A stretch of DNA of 64,000 bases, taken from NCBI RefSeq assembly GCF_022163125.1, contig NZ_CP091881.1, positions 3,410,001 through 3,474,000 of the forward strand, read 5' to 3'. The DNA comes from Paenibacillus sp. HWE-109 (lineage in GTDB: Bacteria > Bacillota > Bacilli > Paenibacillales > NBRC-103111). Below, one piece after another: positions 26,921-36,299 of this stretch. Under the pieces are notes generated by a model that did not search any database, was not told the origin of the DNA, and was given only the letters and a program-made list of their open reading frames with translations. The stretch's first letter is position 1, and every line of letters begins with the position of its first letter. Position numbers and translations under genes: made by a program.

Positions 26921-26934
26921 CTTGCATATAATGG

Positions 26935-28923
26935 CTAACCGATTTGAATTTGGTTGCGACCGTTATTTTTAGCTTGATAGAGCGCCATATCTGCCCGATA
27001 GAACAGCGATTCCACACTGATCTTGTCTTCCTCCCAATTCCAATCCGAAACACCGCAAGAAACCGTTACTTGTGGATTCGTCTCGTCCATTACGCGTGAA
27101 CGAATACGTTCAGCGATACGAATTGTCTGATCCTTCGCAACTTGCGGCAGATAGACGGCCAACTCTTCTCCGCCCCATCTAGCCGCGATATCCGAATCCC
27201 GAATGCTGGTCTTGATGATTTGGCTCACTTGAATCAAGATTTTGTCCCCAACTTGATGGCCATGCGTATCATTCACCCGCTTGAAATTATCAATGTCAAC
27301 GACGATTAATGAACCGCAAAAATCCTTCTTCTGCAGCAAATTAGCCTGCTCATCCAAGTAATGACGCACGTAAAGTCCAGTCAGGTTATCCGTGATGACC
27401 ATTCGCTTAACTTCAGCGTGCAGCGAAGCATTCGTCATGGCAAGACCAATATGACCTGATAACACCTGCAGCAGCTTATAATTATCATAAGAGAAGAAGT
27501 TAGGATCGCTATGAACAACCAAAATAACCCCTTCGACTTGTCCATTCACCAGAATGGGCGAGCCAATGAGTGACCGTGAATCGGTCAACTGCATAAGTTT
27601 GGAACTGATCTTATTATTAATCATATAGTCCGAAATAATAATGGGCTCTTTGGTATTATAAATCAATCCAGAAAAACCTTGATTCAGCGAAATCGCCTCA
27701 TGAAACATGGCAGGCAGATTGGTCGCTTGTACAATTAGCTTCTCACTATCCTTGTCAGTCTGAAGAATACAGCTGTAATCAGCACCGAATATGCTCAAAA
27801 TCTCACTTGAAGCCGAATTGAAAATCTCATTAAGCCGCAAACTTTGATTCAACTGCTTCGTAATCTCATTGATAAGTCGCAATTCATTAATCATCAAATT
27901 CGATTGCTCGTATAGTTTGGCATTTTCAAAAGCCGACCCTGCCGTATCTGCGAGCAAAGAGATGAATTGCAGATCAGAAGCATGAATCAAATCATGCTCT
28001 GACTTCATATACAGCACCCCGTAAACACCTTGTTTCCCTGATAGTGGCGCGGCGACATTGCCTGTACTCGCCCCTGAGCGTTCCGATGTAGGCTCGAATA
28101 TCACATGCCCTTCCATAAAAGCACGCGTACGGATATCATCTTCTGCATTTTGGAAATTCAAAGGCTTCACATATAGGTTATTAGAATCATTATCCTGAGA
28201 TAAGAGTAAATCGACGTGAATGTTCGGATAAAAACGATATATACAATCAATGACTTCTGTCAACACAGAGTCGACATCAATCTTAGCGTGCAGTTTCTTC
28301 GAAGCTTCAAATAAAATATCATGCTTCTTAAATTCAATTTCTCTTTGCTGATGCTGCATAAATAACTGCTCATACTTGCGGCGATCATCAACCGTTTGAA
28401 CACAGCTTTGATAAGAAATTGCCACTGTATACAACAATTGCATTAATTCTTCCGTCGATAAATAGGTCTGAGACAATAGTCCCATATAGGCAATGAGATT
28501 GCCTTGGGAATTATAGACAGGGACGGCAGCAGCATGCGTTGATTTCAATTCAATCATTTGCATGTCATTACCTGACATGACTTGAAGCATGGGATTCACT
28601 GCACAGCGTGCAAATGGATTGTCGTTCTGAATCGCATAGCTCCACGAAACATTAGGGGACAAAACGCTTTCAGAAAAAGTTGTCTCATGCGAGCAAGCAT
28701 TCATAACAGAAAGCTCAGCATTTACCCATAAAAGGGCAGTGTGACGGGGCAGCATCGCTTGTCCAAATTGAAAAATCCAATAATCAGAAGCATCAAACAA
28801 GAGCTGCCCTGAACTGGCTTCTCCATAGGAAAAGTTGCTAGAAAGAACAAGTCCTTGCCGAAGAAACTCTTCGAAGTGCTCTGCGCGACTATGTTGTTTC
28901 ATACTACGAAGCGATTCACTCAT
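26935..28923 (-). CDS. GAF-domain diguanylate cyclase (GGDEF)
   Basis: 662 residues. An N-terminal sensor-like region (1-180) is followed by two GAF domains (about 210-340 and 355-490, the second with SLIGSPILVNGQVEGVILVV) and a GGDEF domain (about 500-660). The active site reads RWGGEELAVYLP, a GGEEL variant that is catalytically competent, and IDNFKRVNDTHGHQVGDKIL carries the metal and substrate residues. No membrane segment is seen, so it is probably cytoplasmic and makes cyclic di-GMP in response to a GAF ligand. Monocistronic. Confidence 0.92.
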   Translation of the reverse strand: MSESLRSMKQHSRAEHFEEFLRQGLVLSSNFSYGEASSGQLLFDASDYWIFQFGQAMLPRHTALLWVNAELSVMNACSHETTFSESVLSPNVSWSYAIQNDNPFARCAVNPMLQVMSGNDMQMIELKSTHAAAVPVYNSQGNLIAYMGLLSQTYLSTEELMQLLYTVAISYQSCVQTVDDRRKYEQLFMQHQQREIEFKKHDILFEASKKLHAKIDVDSVLTEVIDCIYRFYPNIHVDLLLSQDNDSNNLYVKPLNFQNAEDDIRTRAFMEGHVIFEPTSERSGASTGNVAAPLSGKQGVYGVLYMKSEHDLIHASDLQFISLLADTAGSAFENAKLYEQSNLMINELRLINEITKQLNQSLRLNEIFNSASSEILSIFGADYSCILQTDKDSEKLIVQATNLPAMFHEAISLNQGFSGLIYNTKEPIIISDYMINNKISSKLMQLTDSRSLIGSPILVNGQVEGVILVVHSDPNFFSYDNYKLLQVLSGHIGLAMTNASLHAEVKRMVITDNLTGLYVRHYLDEQANLLQKKDFCGSLIVVDIDNFKRVNDTHGHQVGDKILIQVSQIIKTSIRDSDIAARWGGEELAVYLPQVAKDQTIRIAERIRSRVMDETNPQVTVSCGVSDWNWEEDKISVESLFYRADMALYQAKNNGRNQIQIG

Positions 28924-29044
28924 AGGCTCTCCTTCACTAACAAACTATAGTCCTATTGATTCAGGCTAAATGTTACCTCATATATCATACTATTTTTCTT
29001 TCCTGATTGCACGAATTTTTCGAATCGTCACGCAGGATTGACAC

Positions 29045-29073
29045 TTGACACTTGCCGTTGTTTTTAATAAAAT
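29045..29073 (+). promoter_or_regulatory. SigmaA promoter of rpsD
   Basis: TTGACA (29045-29050) and TAAAAT (29068-29073) are separated by 17 bp, a near-consensus housekeeping promoter about 200 bp upstream of rpsD, giving transcription from about 29080. Confidence 0.85.
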
Positions 29074-29079
29074 TAGAAG

Positions 29080-29275
29080 TCGAGTAACAACATGATTTCG
29101 GTGAATGCCATTTGTGATCACCCTCACTGCTTTTGCTCCTGCCAAGACAGCGGCTGAACTACTCTTGTCAGGGAATCACATTATGATTCGTAAGCAAAAC
29201 CAGGCACTTGTCTTCACCCTAACATTTAGCTGCTATCTACTAAACTATTTGTTAAAAAGAAGGAGTTTTTCCTAA
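29080..29275 (+). ncRNA. rpsD 5' leader, probable S4 autoregulatory structure
   Basis: The roughly 195-nt leader has nested pairings: TGTGAT (29112 region) with AATCACA near 29174, AAGACAG with CTTGTCAG inside it, and TGCTTTTGCTCC opposite GCAAAACCAGGC further down. In B. subtilis ribosomal protein S4 binds such a leader to repress its own synthesis. I infer the same role from position and structure; I have not matched it to a covariance model. Confidence 0.55.
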
Positions 29276-29875
29276 ATGTCACGTTATACAGGACCTAAAT
29301 TCAAACTAAGCCGCCGCGTTGGTATTTCCTTGAGCGGTAACGGAAAAGACATGAAACGCCCATTCCCTCCAGGTCAACACGGCCCAGGGCAACGTAAAAA
29401 AATGAGCGGTTACGGCGTTCAATTAAATGAAAAACAAAAACTTCGTCACATGTACGGCTTGAACGAGAAGCAATTCCGCAACTTGTTCGACAAAGCTTCC
29501 AAATTGAAAGGTATTTCTGGTGAGAACTTCATGATCTTGCTTGAAAGCCGTTTGGACAACTTGGTTTACCGTCTTGGTCTTTCCAACTCCCGTGCAGGCG
29601 CACGTCAATTAGTTGCTCACGGTCACGTAACTGTGAACGGCAAAAAAGTAGACATCGCTTCTTACATCGTTTCTACTGGTGACGTAATCGCGCTTCGCGA
29701 AAGAAGCAAAGGTCTCTCCGCAGTGAAAGAAGCTCTTGCTAACCGTAACTACCTGCCAACATACCTTGAGTTCAACGACGCAAGCGTAGAAGGCAAGTAC
29801 ATCCGTTTACCAGAACGTTCCGAGCTTCCACAAGAAATTGACGAGAAACAAATCGTCGAGTTCTACAGCCGTTAA
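29276..29875 (+). CDS. rpsD: 30S ribosomal protein S4
   Basis: 199 residues. Starts MSRYTGPKFKLSRRVGISL, has the S4 RNA-binding domain (about 90-150, SRLDNLVYRLGLSNSRAGARQLVAHGHV) and ends in EFYSR. It nucleates assembly of the 30S subunit body and represses its own operon. The last 16 coding bases are the left attachment repeat of the prophage. Read across the right-end repeat the frame would be EFYSR followed by Lys and TAA, so the pre-integration protein probably ended one residue later. Confidence 0.97.
   Translation: MSRYTGPKFKLSRRVGISLSGNGKDMKRPFPPGQHGPGQRKKMSGYGVQLNEKQKLRHMYGLNEKQFRNLFDKASKLKGISGENFMILLESRLDNLVYRLGLSNSRAGARQLVAHGHVTVNGKKVDIASYIVSTGDVIALRERSKGLSAVKEALANRNYLPTYLEFNDASVEGKYIRLPERSELPQEIDEKQIVEFYSR
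29857..29872 (+). repeat. attL core: 16-bp direct repeat in rpsD 3' end
   Basis: CGAGTTCTACAGCCGT, identical to 47028-47043. It keeps rpsD coding intact after integration, as expected of a phage that targets a gene 3' end. Confidence 0.85.
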
Positions 29876-29900
29876 GAGAGCTGAGACGCAAGTTGATGTG

Positions 29901-29948
29901 AAAAAAAGCCCGAAACCCCTTGTATATAGGCGGTTTCGGGCTTTTTTT
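29901..29948 (+). terminator. Bidirectional terminator behind rpsD, phage side
   Basis: AAAAAAGCCCGAAACC pairs with GGTTTCGGGCTTTTTT. It lies inside the left prophage end and now terminates rpsD, replacing the original terminator. Confidence 0.9.
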
Positions 29949-30235
29949 ATTAAATCAACAATGCAAATTCATGCACAATAATACACCCATTTGGGGCTAA
30001 ATGGGACTTAGTTTGAGGCTAAAAAATAATGCGGGTAGACGCTCTTGTATTTCCAAGCGCTTGTGAAAATAAAACCGCCTGACGAGTCCGCCGCGGCGCG
30101 GACGAAACATAGCGCCTCACCAGCGCGATGGTCGCGGATTTTCACTACGAGCCGGCCTTTGCGAACACTCGTTTTTCGGAAATGGGATATTAAGCTTTAA
30201 TAGTGTCGTCAAGGATCGATCATTTCTTCCTCTGT
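29949..30235. other. Prophage left end, non-coding, with putative integrase arm sites
   Basis: TTGGGGCTAA at 29991-30000 and TTGAGGCTAA at 30013-30022 lie about 120-150 bp from the attachment core. A GC-rich palindrome GTCCGC...GCGGAC is at 30087-30104. No gene is seen. Confidence 0.45.
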
Positions 30236-30588
30236 TCATTCCTTACTTAACTCTGCTTTCATAACTTTATTAAAGTCAATCCACTCGTAATCCTCATCCC
30301 CACTAAATGGATCAACCATCAAAAACTTAAACTTATCTCTTTGTCGTGTCGTGACAGACCATTTATAGATCGCGGATTAAATTCATCATAGATTGTTAAC
30401 TGAACACTTTTCTTGTACACCTGTGATTGCAAAAGTGCCATATTAATATTCTCGATCTCCTGTTCATCCAAGTTTCTATTTGGGATTCGATTCTGAGAAA
30501 ATCTATGAACAATAATAGCTTCCTTATGTTGATTCAATATCATCCGCGACTATTCCCACAATCCGTTGTCCTCAAGCTTCTTTGCCAT
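30236..30588 (-). pseudogene. YolD-like protein, broken by a nonsense codon and a frameshift
   Basis: From the ATG at 30588 the frame reads MAKKLEDNGLWE, then TAG at 30552-30550, then SRMILNQHKEAIIVHRF; family members have a serine at the stop. The YolD domain follows (NINMALLQSQVYKKSVQLTI). A frameshift near 30345 leads into another frame reading KFKFLMVDPFSGDEDYEWID to the TGA at 30236, the usual C-terminal end. YolD-like genes often accompany UvrX-type polymerases on phages and plasmids. Confidence 0.75.
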
Positions 30589-30766
30589 TGTCCACCGTCC
30601 TTATCTGCTGTACAGCGAGTATGTTATCGATTAAGAATGTCCGTAATGAGTTCGTCTTCATGCACATAGCCGAAATCGATTTTTCCTTCACAGACCGAAC
30701 ATGAATCTTCCTTTGGGATACCTTGCCGCGACGGTCAATGTAGATTATCTCAATGATTCTTTGTTT
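30572..30766 (-). pseudogene. WYL-like domain fragment, 5' end missing
   Basis: An open frame of about 64 residues without a start codon: RIIEIIYIDRRGKVSQRKI, then LRTFLIDNILAVQQI, ending KEA and TGA. It resembles the small WYL-domain proteins usually encoded just upstream of yolD-like genes, and its stop overlaps the yolD-like start in the same way. Its 5' end is joined to the capsid stub, showing a deletion. Confidence 0.6.
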
Positions 30767-30772
30767 TCATGT

Positions 30773-30874
30773 CTACGCCACCTGTAAGGAGCTGCGCACC
30801 TCGGAAAGAATTAATATCAGTGCGGAGTTTTGAACAATCTCTGTAAGAAAATACGGATCAAGTACGTTAGCCAA
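30773..30874 (-). pseudogene. N-terminal stub of a phage head protein, probably the major capsid protein
   Basis: TTG start at 30874, 8 nt behind GGGGG, overlapping the gene order of a head operon directly after the decoration gene. It reads MANVLDPYFLTEIVQNSAL and stops after 33 residues where WYL-like sequence takes over. The position after portal, protease and decoration genes is where the major capsid gene belongs; identity rests on that and on the DPYF start. Confidence 0.45.
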
Positions 30875-30886
30875 TTGTAAAACCCC

Positions 30887-31255
30887 CTAAACGAAGTAGC
30901 AAAGCTTTAATGCTGTCTTTGCCCCTGAATCAAGTCCTGTTAAAGCTGTTGAATCAAAAATGCCGGCAATCCATGCAGAAGCGCCAATATCAGAGCTAGT
31001 TGTATCTGCGTCGTTATCTAAGATACAAACAGAGGTTTGCGAACCATCACTAGCACCAGTTGCGTAGGCTTTGAATTTTCTTGTTGCTGTTACTTTACCA
31101 AGAACTGTACCTTTCGCAAGGACACCTTGACCAGACGCAAGCAGCACTCCTCCAGGTAGCTTCGCTTGTAGATCTGTGGAAGCGAGAACTTCTTTGAAAT
31201 ATTGCGATGTTGTTGCACCTTGACCAGGCATTCCGTTATAAGTTGATCCATTCAT
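30887..31255 (-). CDS. Phage head decoration protein (lambda gpD type)
   Basis: 122 residues; the stretch VLLASGQGVLAKGTVLGKVTA and the C-terminal IAGIFDSTALTGLDSGA with LKLCYFV are typical of trimeric head decoration proteins that stabilise phage capsids. It starts 4 bp before the end of the upstream protease/scaffold frame, showing head operon organisation. The frame is intact. Confidence 0.8.
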   Translation of the reverse strand: MNGSTYNGMPGQGATTSQYFKEVLASTDLQAKLPGGVLLASGQGVLAKGTVLGKVTATRKFKAYATGASDGSQTSVCILDNDADTTSSDIGASAWIAGIFDSTALTGLDSGAKTALKLCYFV

Positions 31256-32457
31256 AAAGTGTTAGGGTTATCAGGAGCGCCTCCGCCTAGCACATTAGCA
31301 GGAAGATTCACATCAGCGTCTTGCGTATGTCGACCGCCACCACCCAATACAGCCTTTGCCTGTGCTTCGTAAGAAGAGCCAATCTTCTCGATCTCAGAAA
31401 CCGGCAGATTGGAAAGCGAAAGCTTCATAGCTTCTACATTGAAAGCATCCCCCATTGCCCTAACGCCGGCACCGCATGCCTCTTCCGTCAATTTCGTTTT
31501 GTAAGTCTCACCGTCTTTCGCCTGAACGGTCAGCGCGGTGATTTTTGGCGATAATGCCGTCATCCGAGGATAAGCCGATAATCGTTCTGATCTGACTTAG
31601 AATGCCGTTCGAAATACCAAGTGCAGATTGTGCTTGTTGTAAAGCTAGCTCTGCTTGTTTTTGTGCATCTGACATGTTTCCATCTCCTTCGGCCAATGTT
31701 TTGACCTCATCATTTGTTTGTTGTTTGGCTACAAAAGCTGCCATTCCACCTTTGTTGCTGAAAAAATAAAAGATGCGTTCATCACCATAAAGTGATTTAG
31801 CATCTAAAGAAAGTAGCACATATTCAATTGGTTCTTGATTTTGTGCATTTTGAGATTTTATTGAAAGTGAGCTTCGCGTGATGCCCGCCCCTTCATACCC
31901 ACCATCGAATACAATTGAGTTTTCCGAGTTTTCCATGATGTACCCATCATCCGCAAGGACTAAACATTCTTTGTTTTCATATGTCTGTCCTCGAACGTGC
32001 GAGCAGTCGCCAGACCTATAATAATCGCTCCCACAAATATTACAGATATGCTTGGTCGATATAAACCCAGCTGATGTGTCAAATATGGTTCCAGAATCGA
32101 TTCCGCTTGCTAACTGGTCGGTAGAAATTCCATCAATTTCTTGACCTTTTGCCATATAATGATCGCCGTATAGCTCAAGCTCACCATTCTCTTCTACAAT
32201 GCGACTGTCAACGTGCGACCATACGGAAAAGATAAGGCTTCCCACTTCATCCATGGATGGTCAACTAACAAGGCAATACCTTCTTTTACTTGATCAGCCA
32301 TCTTCCGAAGAAAGTTAGGAGTTATTTTCATCCTGTACTTCTCGATCCTCTTCGTTCCAATGATTTTCGCTTCGAAAACATAAGTTTATTCATTTGTTAA
32401 TGGTACTAGAGTTAATCGATTAATCTTTGTGAGTTGTTCCGTTGTCGGTGCTGCCAT
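31252..32457 (-). pseudogene. Phage prohead protease/scaffold gene with at least three frameshifts
   Basis: From the ATG at 32457 (GGAGG upstream) the product reads MAAPTTEQLTKINRLTLVPL and hits a stop at about 32386; the next frame continues TYVFEAKIIGTKRIEKYRMK to PFPYGRT-like sequence near 32220; a third frame reads DSRIVEENGELELYGDHYMA, includes a Cys/His cluster (CNICGSDYY, CSHVRG) and runs to about 31540; a fourth carries the scaffold-like tail (KDGETYKTKL, EACGAGVRAMGDAFN). The last shift sits in a run of five A. Order between portal and decoration supports a head maturation protease with a scaffold tail; catalytic residues were not identified. Confidence 0.65.
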
Positions 32458-32462
32458 AGTGA

Positions 32463-33919
32463 TTATTCACCTCCTCTCGGTGGAATCTGTTCGTTCGGGT
32501 CTGGTTCATGGTTCTTCTCAAGCTTCGGAATCAACTCAACAGGAATCTTTGAATTGAGTCCGAGTGTCCAACGTACCTCTTGAGCTGCTTCTTGAGGTGT
32601 GATGTAAAAGTTACTCTCAGCAGTTACAAAATTGCTGATTTTCGCTTTTCGATCCTTCTCAACCTCATTCTCTGAACGTAAATCAATAGGGATGTAATCG
32701 ACTACTACATTCGTCTGAACACCTTTGACTCGTGCAGACATAGAAAAAGCCCGTTTCCAAAAGCGTTTGGTTACGCTTCTGCCGGACTCTACCATCTTGA
32801 TATATAATTGCGTGTCTACAGAGCTGTAAGTCTCTGTAGAACCTTGATGCCGCGATAAGATGGTCATGAACGTCTTTAACGATGTAGCCATTTGAGTATC
32901 GATGATGTCGATAAGTTTCTTGATATCAATCATCGGGCCTGTCGATCCTTTAAGGTATTCAACTTTGACGCTATCCCAATGGAATAAGGAATCGTCTGGA
33001 TTTAGTGACTCGAAATGTCCTTGTGCTTCTTTCATTCGAGCTTCCAAATACTCTTTCAGCTTATTAGGATCCGCTTTAATGTTTGTCGGCATGCTTTTAA
33101 TCATGACCTCTTCCAACATCGATATGTCCATTCGCGGATAACCTTGATTATGGACAACCGCCTTGAGATCCTGCAACACTTGAAGATGAAAGAACACGAC
33201 TTGCAGAACGGGCAGAATAGGTGTCCGTCCGTAAGGATCATCGACCATTGGATCTAGTTCTTCATAAATGAAGGTTGGCGTATCTATCTTCTTATATTGA
33301 CCGAACCATTCTTCGCCTTGATGCATACGCGGATTCTTTACGTATTGCCATGGCGTCAGACGATTTGTATCTGGTTCTCTTCGAAACCAAATCAACGCTG
33401 GATCGACTGGCACAACATCAACCACGTCATTGCACTGCTCATTCAGGACCACTTCACCAGCACATGCGCCGCGCACCATAACCATAAGACGTTGTACGGT
33501 GTCAATCTTATCTAACGATCTGCCATGCTGATAACCCGGTGAAGGCAATGGCGTATTCAGCATTGATTTAATTTCATCAAGCATCCGTTGTCCGCTCTTG
33601 TCATCGCTACCTGTGGACTTCTTGGCTGTAAGACTTAGTTCTGTATCACCCATCCTGAGATACGTGTAGATGGCATGAGACACGTCAGGATGGACGGATA
33701 TGAGTATTCAAGTAATTCCTCGGCAGTACGATTCTGTAACTTAGTAAGATCAATGTTGTGAGCCTGTTGATACTTCTCGGGCAACCAACTGAACCAGTTC
33801 CATGAGATCGCGTTCTTGGATACTGTAATCCGCCCACCACCGCCACTCATCTGCCGCCTAATCTCAACGGGTATCACTGACATTGCCAAGCGATATAAGG
33901 CTTTATGATACCATTTCAA
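32463..33919 (-). pseudogene. Phage portal protein gene, frameshifted
   Basis: The likely start is a TTG at 33919 with GGGGG upstream (MKWYHKALYRLAMSVIPVEI). The frame reaches AEELLEYS near 33700 and is lost; the next frame continues HPDVSHAIYTYLRMGD for about 400 residues to the stop at 32463, with portal-type features such as DPYGRTPILPVLQVVFF and the C-terminal NFVTAESNFYITPQEAAQEV. The portal forms the dodecameric vertex through which DNA is packaged. One shift is enough to explain the break. Confidence 0.75.
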
Positions 33920-33939
33920 TGTTTCACCCCCGATCAATA

Positions 33940-33968
33940 CAAAAAGCGCCGACTCATTTGTCAGCGCT
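33940..33968 (-). terminator. Terminator of the ATPase-PIN operon
   Basis: On the minus strand AGCGCTGAC pairs with GTCGGCGCT and is followed by TTTTTG. It separates the ATPase-PIN pair from the portal gene, so the pair is an independent transcription unit within the late region. Confidence 0.8.
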
Positions 33969-34053
33969 CATTCTTTTCTATCTATAGAATAACATTGGAA
34001 TATTACTGGTTTACTACGGATAATCTCATTCCCTTAAGATAATAAGTCTAACA

Positions 34054-34620
34054 TCAATTGCTTTTGCCAGTCGCAGCTTCATTAATAAAATCAATTCCTT
34101 GATTCATAAAAAATAATTCTTTTGATATCTTCGCTCCATCTTTTATCCATTCTATAACAAAACTGAATTGATCAACCGGATTGAACCATATTATTTCTTT
34201 AAGCATAGAGACGTTTTTCATAGAATCCCAAAATATTGTTCTAACAGTATCATCATTAGATAGAACAACTTTGTCAGATATTAGTGCAATTTCAACCAAA
34301 TGAATGTCCTTCATTGCTGCTAGACGATTTTTTTCTGAAGTCACATAATTGATTAATAATTCGCGCAATTGGATATTCTCACAATTGTCAATGAATTTAA
34401 TTTTTCTGCGTGCAACCATCGATGTTCTCCATTTTCTAGCAAAACTAGATTGATGAGTATTCCATTCCATGGATAATTCTTTATTAAAACAAACAATATT
34501 ATGAGAATCTAACAGTACTTCTAATAAAACTCGGCAGTTTGTTGATACTGGTTTTTCATTATGACCTGATGATCGAGCAATACAGGCATCAACAACAAAA
34601 GATCTAGGTTTAAGCCTCAC
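34054..34620 (-). CDS. PIN-domain nuclease, coupled to a DUF3696-type ATPase
   Basis: 188 residues from the GTG at 34620, 8 nt behind AGAGGAG; this start lies inside the ATPase gene and gives an 11-bp overlap. The PIN acidic tetrad can be followed: D11 (VVDACIA), E52 (NKELSMEW), D105 (KDIHLVEIAL) and D123 (VLSNDD). The pattern of D-h-L-x-x-I-A-L before the last S-N-D is classic for PIN ribonucleases. Residues 130-188 form an extra C-terminal piece. Fusion-like coupling with an ATPase suggests a nuclease effector kept in check or delivered by the ATPase. No known toxin-antitoxin antitoxin is adjacent. The frame is intact in an otherwise decayed phage. Confidence 0.75.
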   Translation of the reverse strand: MRLKPRSFVVDACIARSSGHNEKPVSTNCRVLLEVLLDSHNIVCFNKELSMEWNTHQSSFARKWRTSMVARRKIKFIDNCENIQLRELLINYVTSEKNRLAAMKDIHLVEIALISDKVVLSNDDTVRTIFWDSMKNVSMLKEIIWFNPVDQFSFVIEWIKDGAKISKELFFMNQGIDFINEAATGKSN

Positions 34621-35995
34621 CTTTATAACTCCTCTTTTCAACTGCATCAAGGTACTCCATATCAGCATTTAGAGCAACATCATCAAAATCCTCAGGCCAG
34701 TCACCAAAAGTACCGAATTCATCAAGTATAGCCCTACTCACTTTAGTAGATCCGCTTTCAGAGTCTCTAGAAAACCAATTAAGCGCAACTAGATTATGTG
34801 ATATTTGTTCTTTTGCAATTTGAGTTTGAATGCCTCGTATTAATAATGAACTATGTGTTTCGACCACTACCTTAACTCCTCTATTTGCTGCCTCTGCAAG
34901 CACAATCGCCAAACTATGTTGGGCTCTTGGATGTAAATGTATTTCAGGTTGTTCAATAAATACAATTTGTCCAGGTTTGGCATAGATTAGGGCAACTAGA
35001 ATAGGCAGGGTTTGAGAAACTCCGAGACCTACGTCCGCTATACTAACAAAATCTTCTTTTGAGCTATTATTTGACCTTGCTACAAAAATACCAACTTCAG
35101 TATCGTTAATCTGTTTAGTTTTTATTCCATTTGTAAGTTTAAGGGTGTTCAACGCGTCTACTAATTTTTTCAATTTATTGTTATTACTTTTACTTTTGCT
35201 TTCTTGCCATTGAGTTATGATACTAGCCACATACTTTTCGAATGTCCCAGGCAATTTAGACTCTACCTCGGACTCCGTGGCTGCTGTATTTGGATAATTT
35301 CTTTCTGGGTTACCTCTTAGACCAGGTAGATGTAACATTTCAAATAAATGAGATTCAAAATATGAAATATTATCCATAACGATTCTAAAATTTTCAGTTT
35401 GTATTCCAAACCTTAATAAAAATCTTTCTTTAAAAATTTTAAATGTCGACTCATCAAACGTTTTCGAAAAAGATGAGTATAGAGGCTCCTTCTCTAATTT
35501 CTTAAAAGAATAAGGCGCCTTTTTTTTAATTTCTTCAAAACTCATAGAAGGACTAAACTCATCAAGGTATCCATTACTCAATACGGTCATTTTATTGAGT
35601 TGAAATCCAGGTTTATTTTTTTGCTTTTCAAAAGTTATTTTTGCAGTCTGGTTGTTTGCTTCAATCGCAATTGTAAAGTAGTTTTGCATGATTTTATCGT
35701 CTTTAACACTAAGCATCTGATCAGTTGCTGTGAATCTCACGTTTGGTCCGTTCAACAACAATGTTCCAGGATCATAACTTTCTTCTAGAGTCTGTTTCAT
35801 CAATAATAACGGTTGCATAATACTTGATTTACCAGAACTATTAGTACCGGATAGTATAGTAAGGGGTAGTATATCTATACTGCACTCCTCAAAAAATGAT
35901 TTATACCCGAAAAGTGAAATTTTAGTAATACCACTGGGTTTAAAATTTCCAGGTTTTTTATTGCTTCTTAAACTAACCTTAGGTTCACTAGGCAT
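34610..35995 (-). CDS. AAA/ABC-type ATPase, DUF3696 (OLD/SMC-like) family
   Basis: 461 residues from the ATG at 35995, 6 nt behind AGGAGG. Walker A is GTNSSGKSS (50-58); a long insert with coiled-coil-like and basic segments (about 120-300) follows; the signature-like DVGLGVSQTLPILVAL, Walker B IVFIEQPEIHLHP and H-loop VETHSS come in the C-terminal half, then the DUF3696-like tail (DEFGTFGDWPEDFDDV). ATPases of this type partner with nucleases in several phage-defence systems. The gene overlaps the PIN gene and the pair has its own terminator. Confidence 0.8.
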   Translation of the reverse strand: MPSEPKVSLRSNKKPGNFKPSGITKISLFGYKSFFEECSIDILPLTILSGTNSSGKSSIMQPLLLMKQTLEESYDPGTLLLNGPNVRFTATDQMLSVKDDKIMQNYFTIAIEANNQTAKITFEKQKNKPGFQLNKMTVLSNGYLDEFSPSMSFEEIKKKAPYSFKKLEKEPLYSSFSKTFDESTFKIFKERFLLRFGIQTENFRIVMDNISYFESHLFEMLHLPGLRGNPERNYPNTAATESEVESKLPGTFEKYVASIITQWQESKSKSNNNKLKKLVDALNTLKLTNGIKTKQINDTEVGIFVARSNNSSKEDFVSIADVGLGVSQTLPILVALIYAKPGQIVFIEQPEIHLHPRAQHSLAIVLAEAANRGVKVVVETHSSLLIRGIQTQIAKEQISHNLVALNWFSRDSESGSTKVSRAILDEFGTFGDWPEDFDDVALNADMEYLDAVEKRSYKGEA

Positions 35996-36134
35996 ATAAT
36001 ACCTCCTATAACTTCTCAATATATAATAATCCAAATAAATCCAAAATACCAATAAATTTTATGATAGTTTAAATTAAAACATATTATCTAATACTGTTGA
36101 AAACAAAACTTCATCTCTTAAAATTTACGCCATT

Positions 36135-36182
36135 AATAGAAGGTAACAAAATATGTGCATCAGGTTTCATTGAGTAATCTCA
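36135..36182. repeat. Imperfect direct repeat, copy of terL 3' end
   Basis: AATAGAAGGTAACAAAATATG (36135-36155) matches 37955-37975 with one mismatch, and weaker similarity continues to TAATCTCA at 36175-36182. The other copy is the end of the terminase gene, so this looks like a duplicated remnant flanking the HEPN/SEC-C segment. Confidence 0.55.
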
Positions 36183-36193
36183 GTATAAAATGG

Positions 36194-36235
36194 AAAAAGC
36201 GTTAGCCTATCCTTGAAAGATATCAACGCTTTTTT
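36194..36235. terminator. Terminator behind the HEPN gene
   Basis: AAAAAGCGTT and AACGCTTTTTT can pair around about 21 nt, with T tracts on both strands. Confidence 0.65.
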
Positions 36236-36299
36236 AGTATTATTTAAATATAGTTATACGGTGTAACTACGGATATACGCGGCGATGTGAACCAACTCT

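Noticed and set aside
30087..30104. tRNA or small RNA gene at the GC-rich palindrome
   Set aside because: Only a short inverted repeat; no cloverleaf, promoter or terminator could be placed.
31508..31563. Programmed frameshift joining protease and scaffold parts
   Set aside because: A run of five A lies at the shift, but the direction and the presence of two further shifts in the same gene make mutation more likely.
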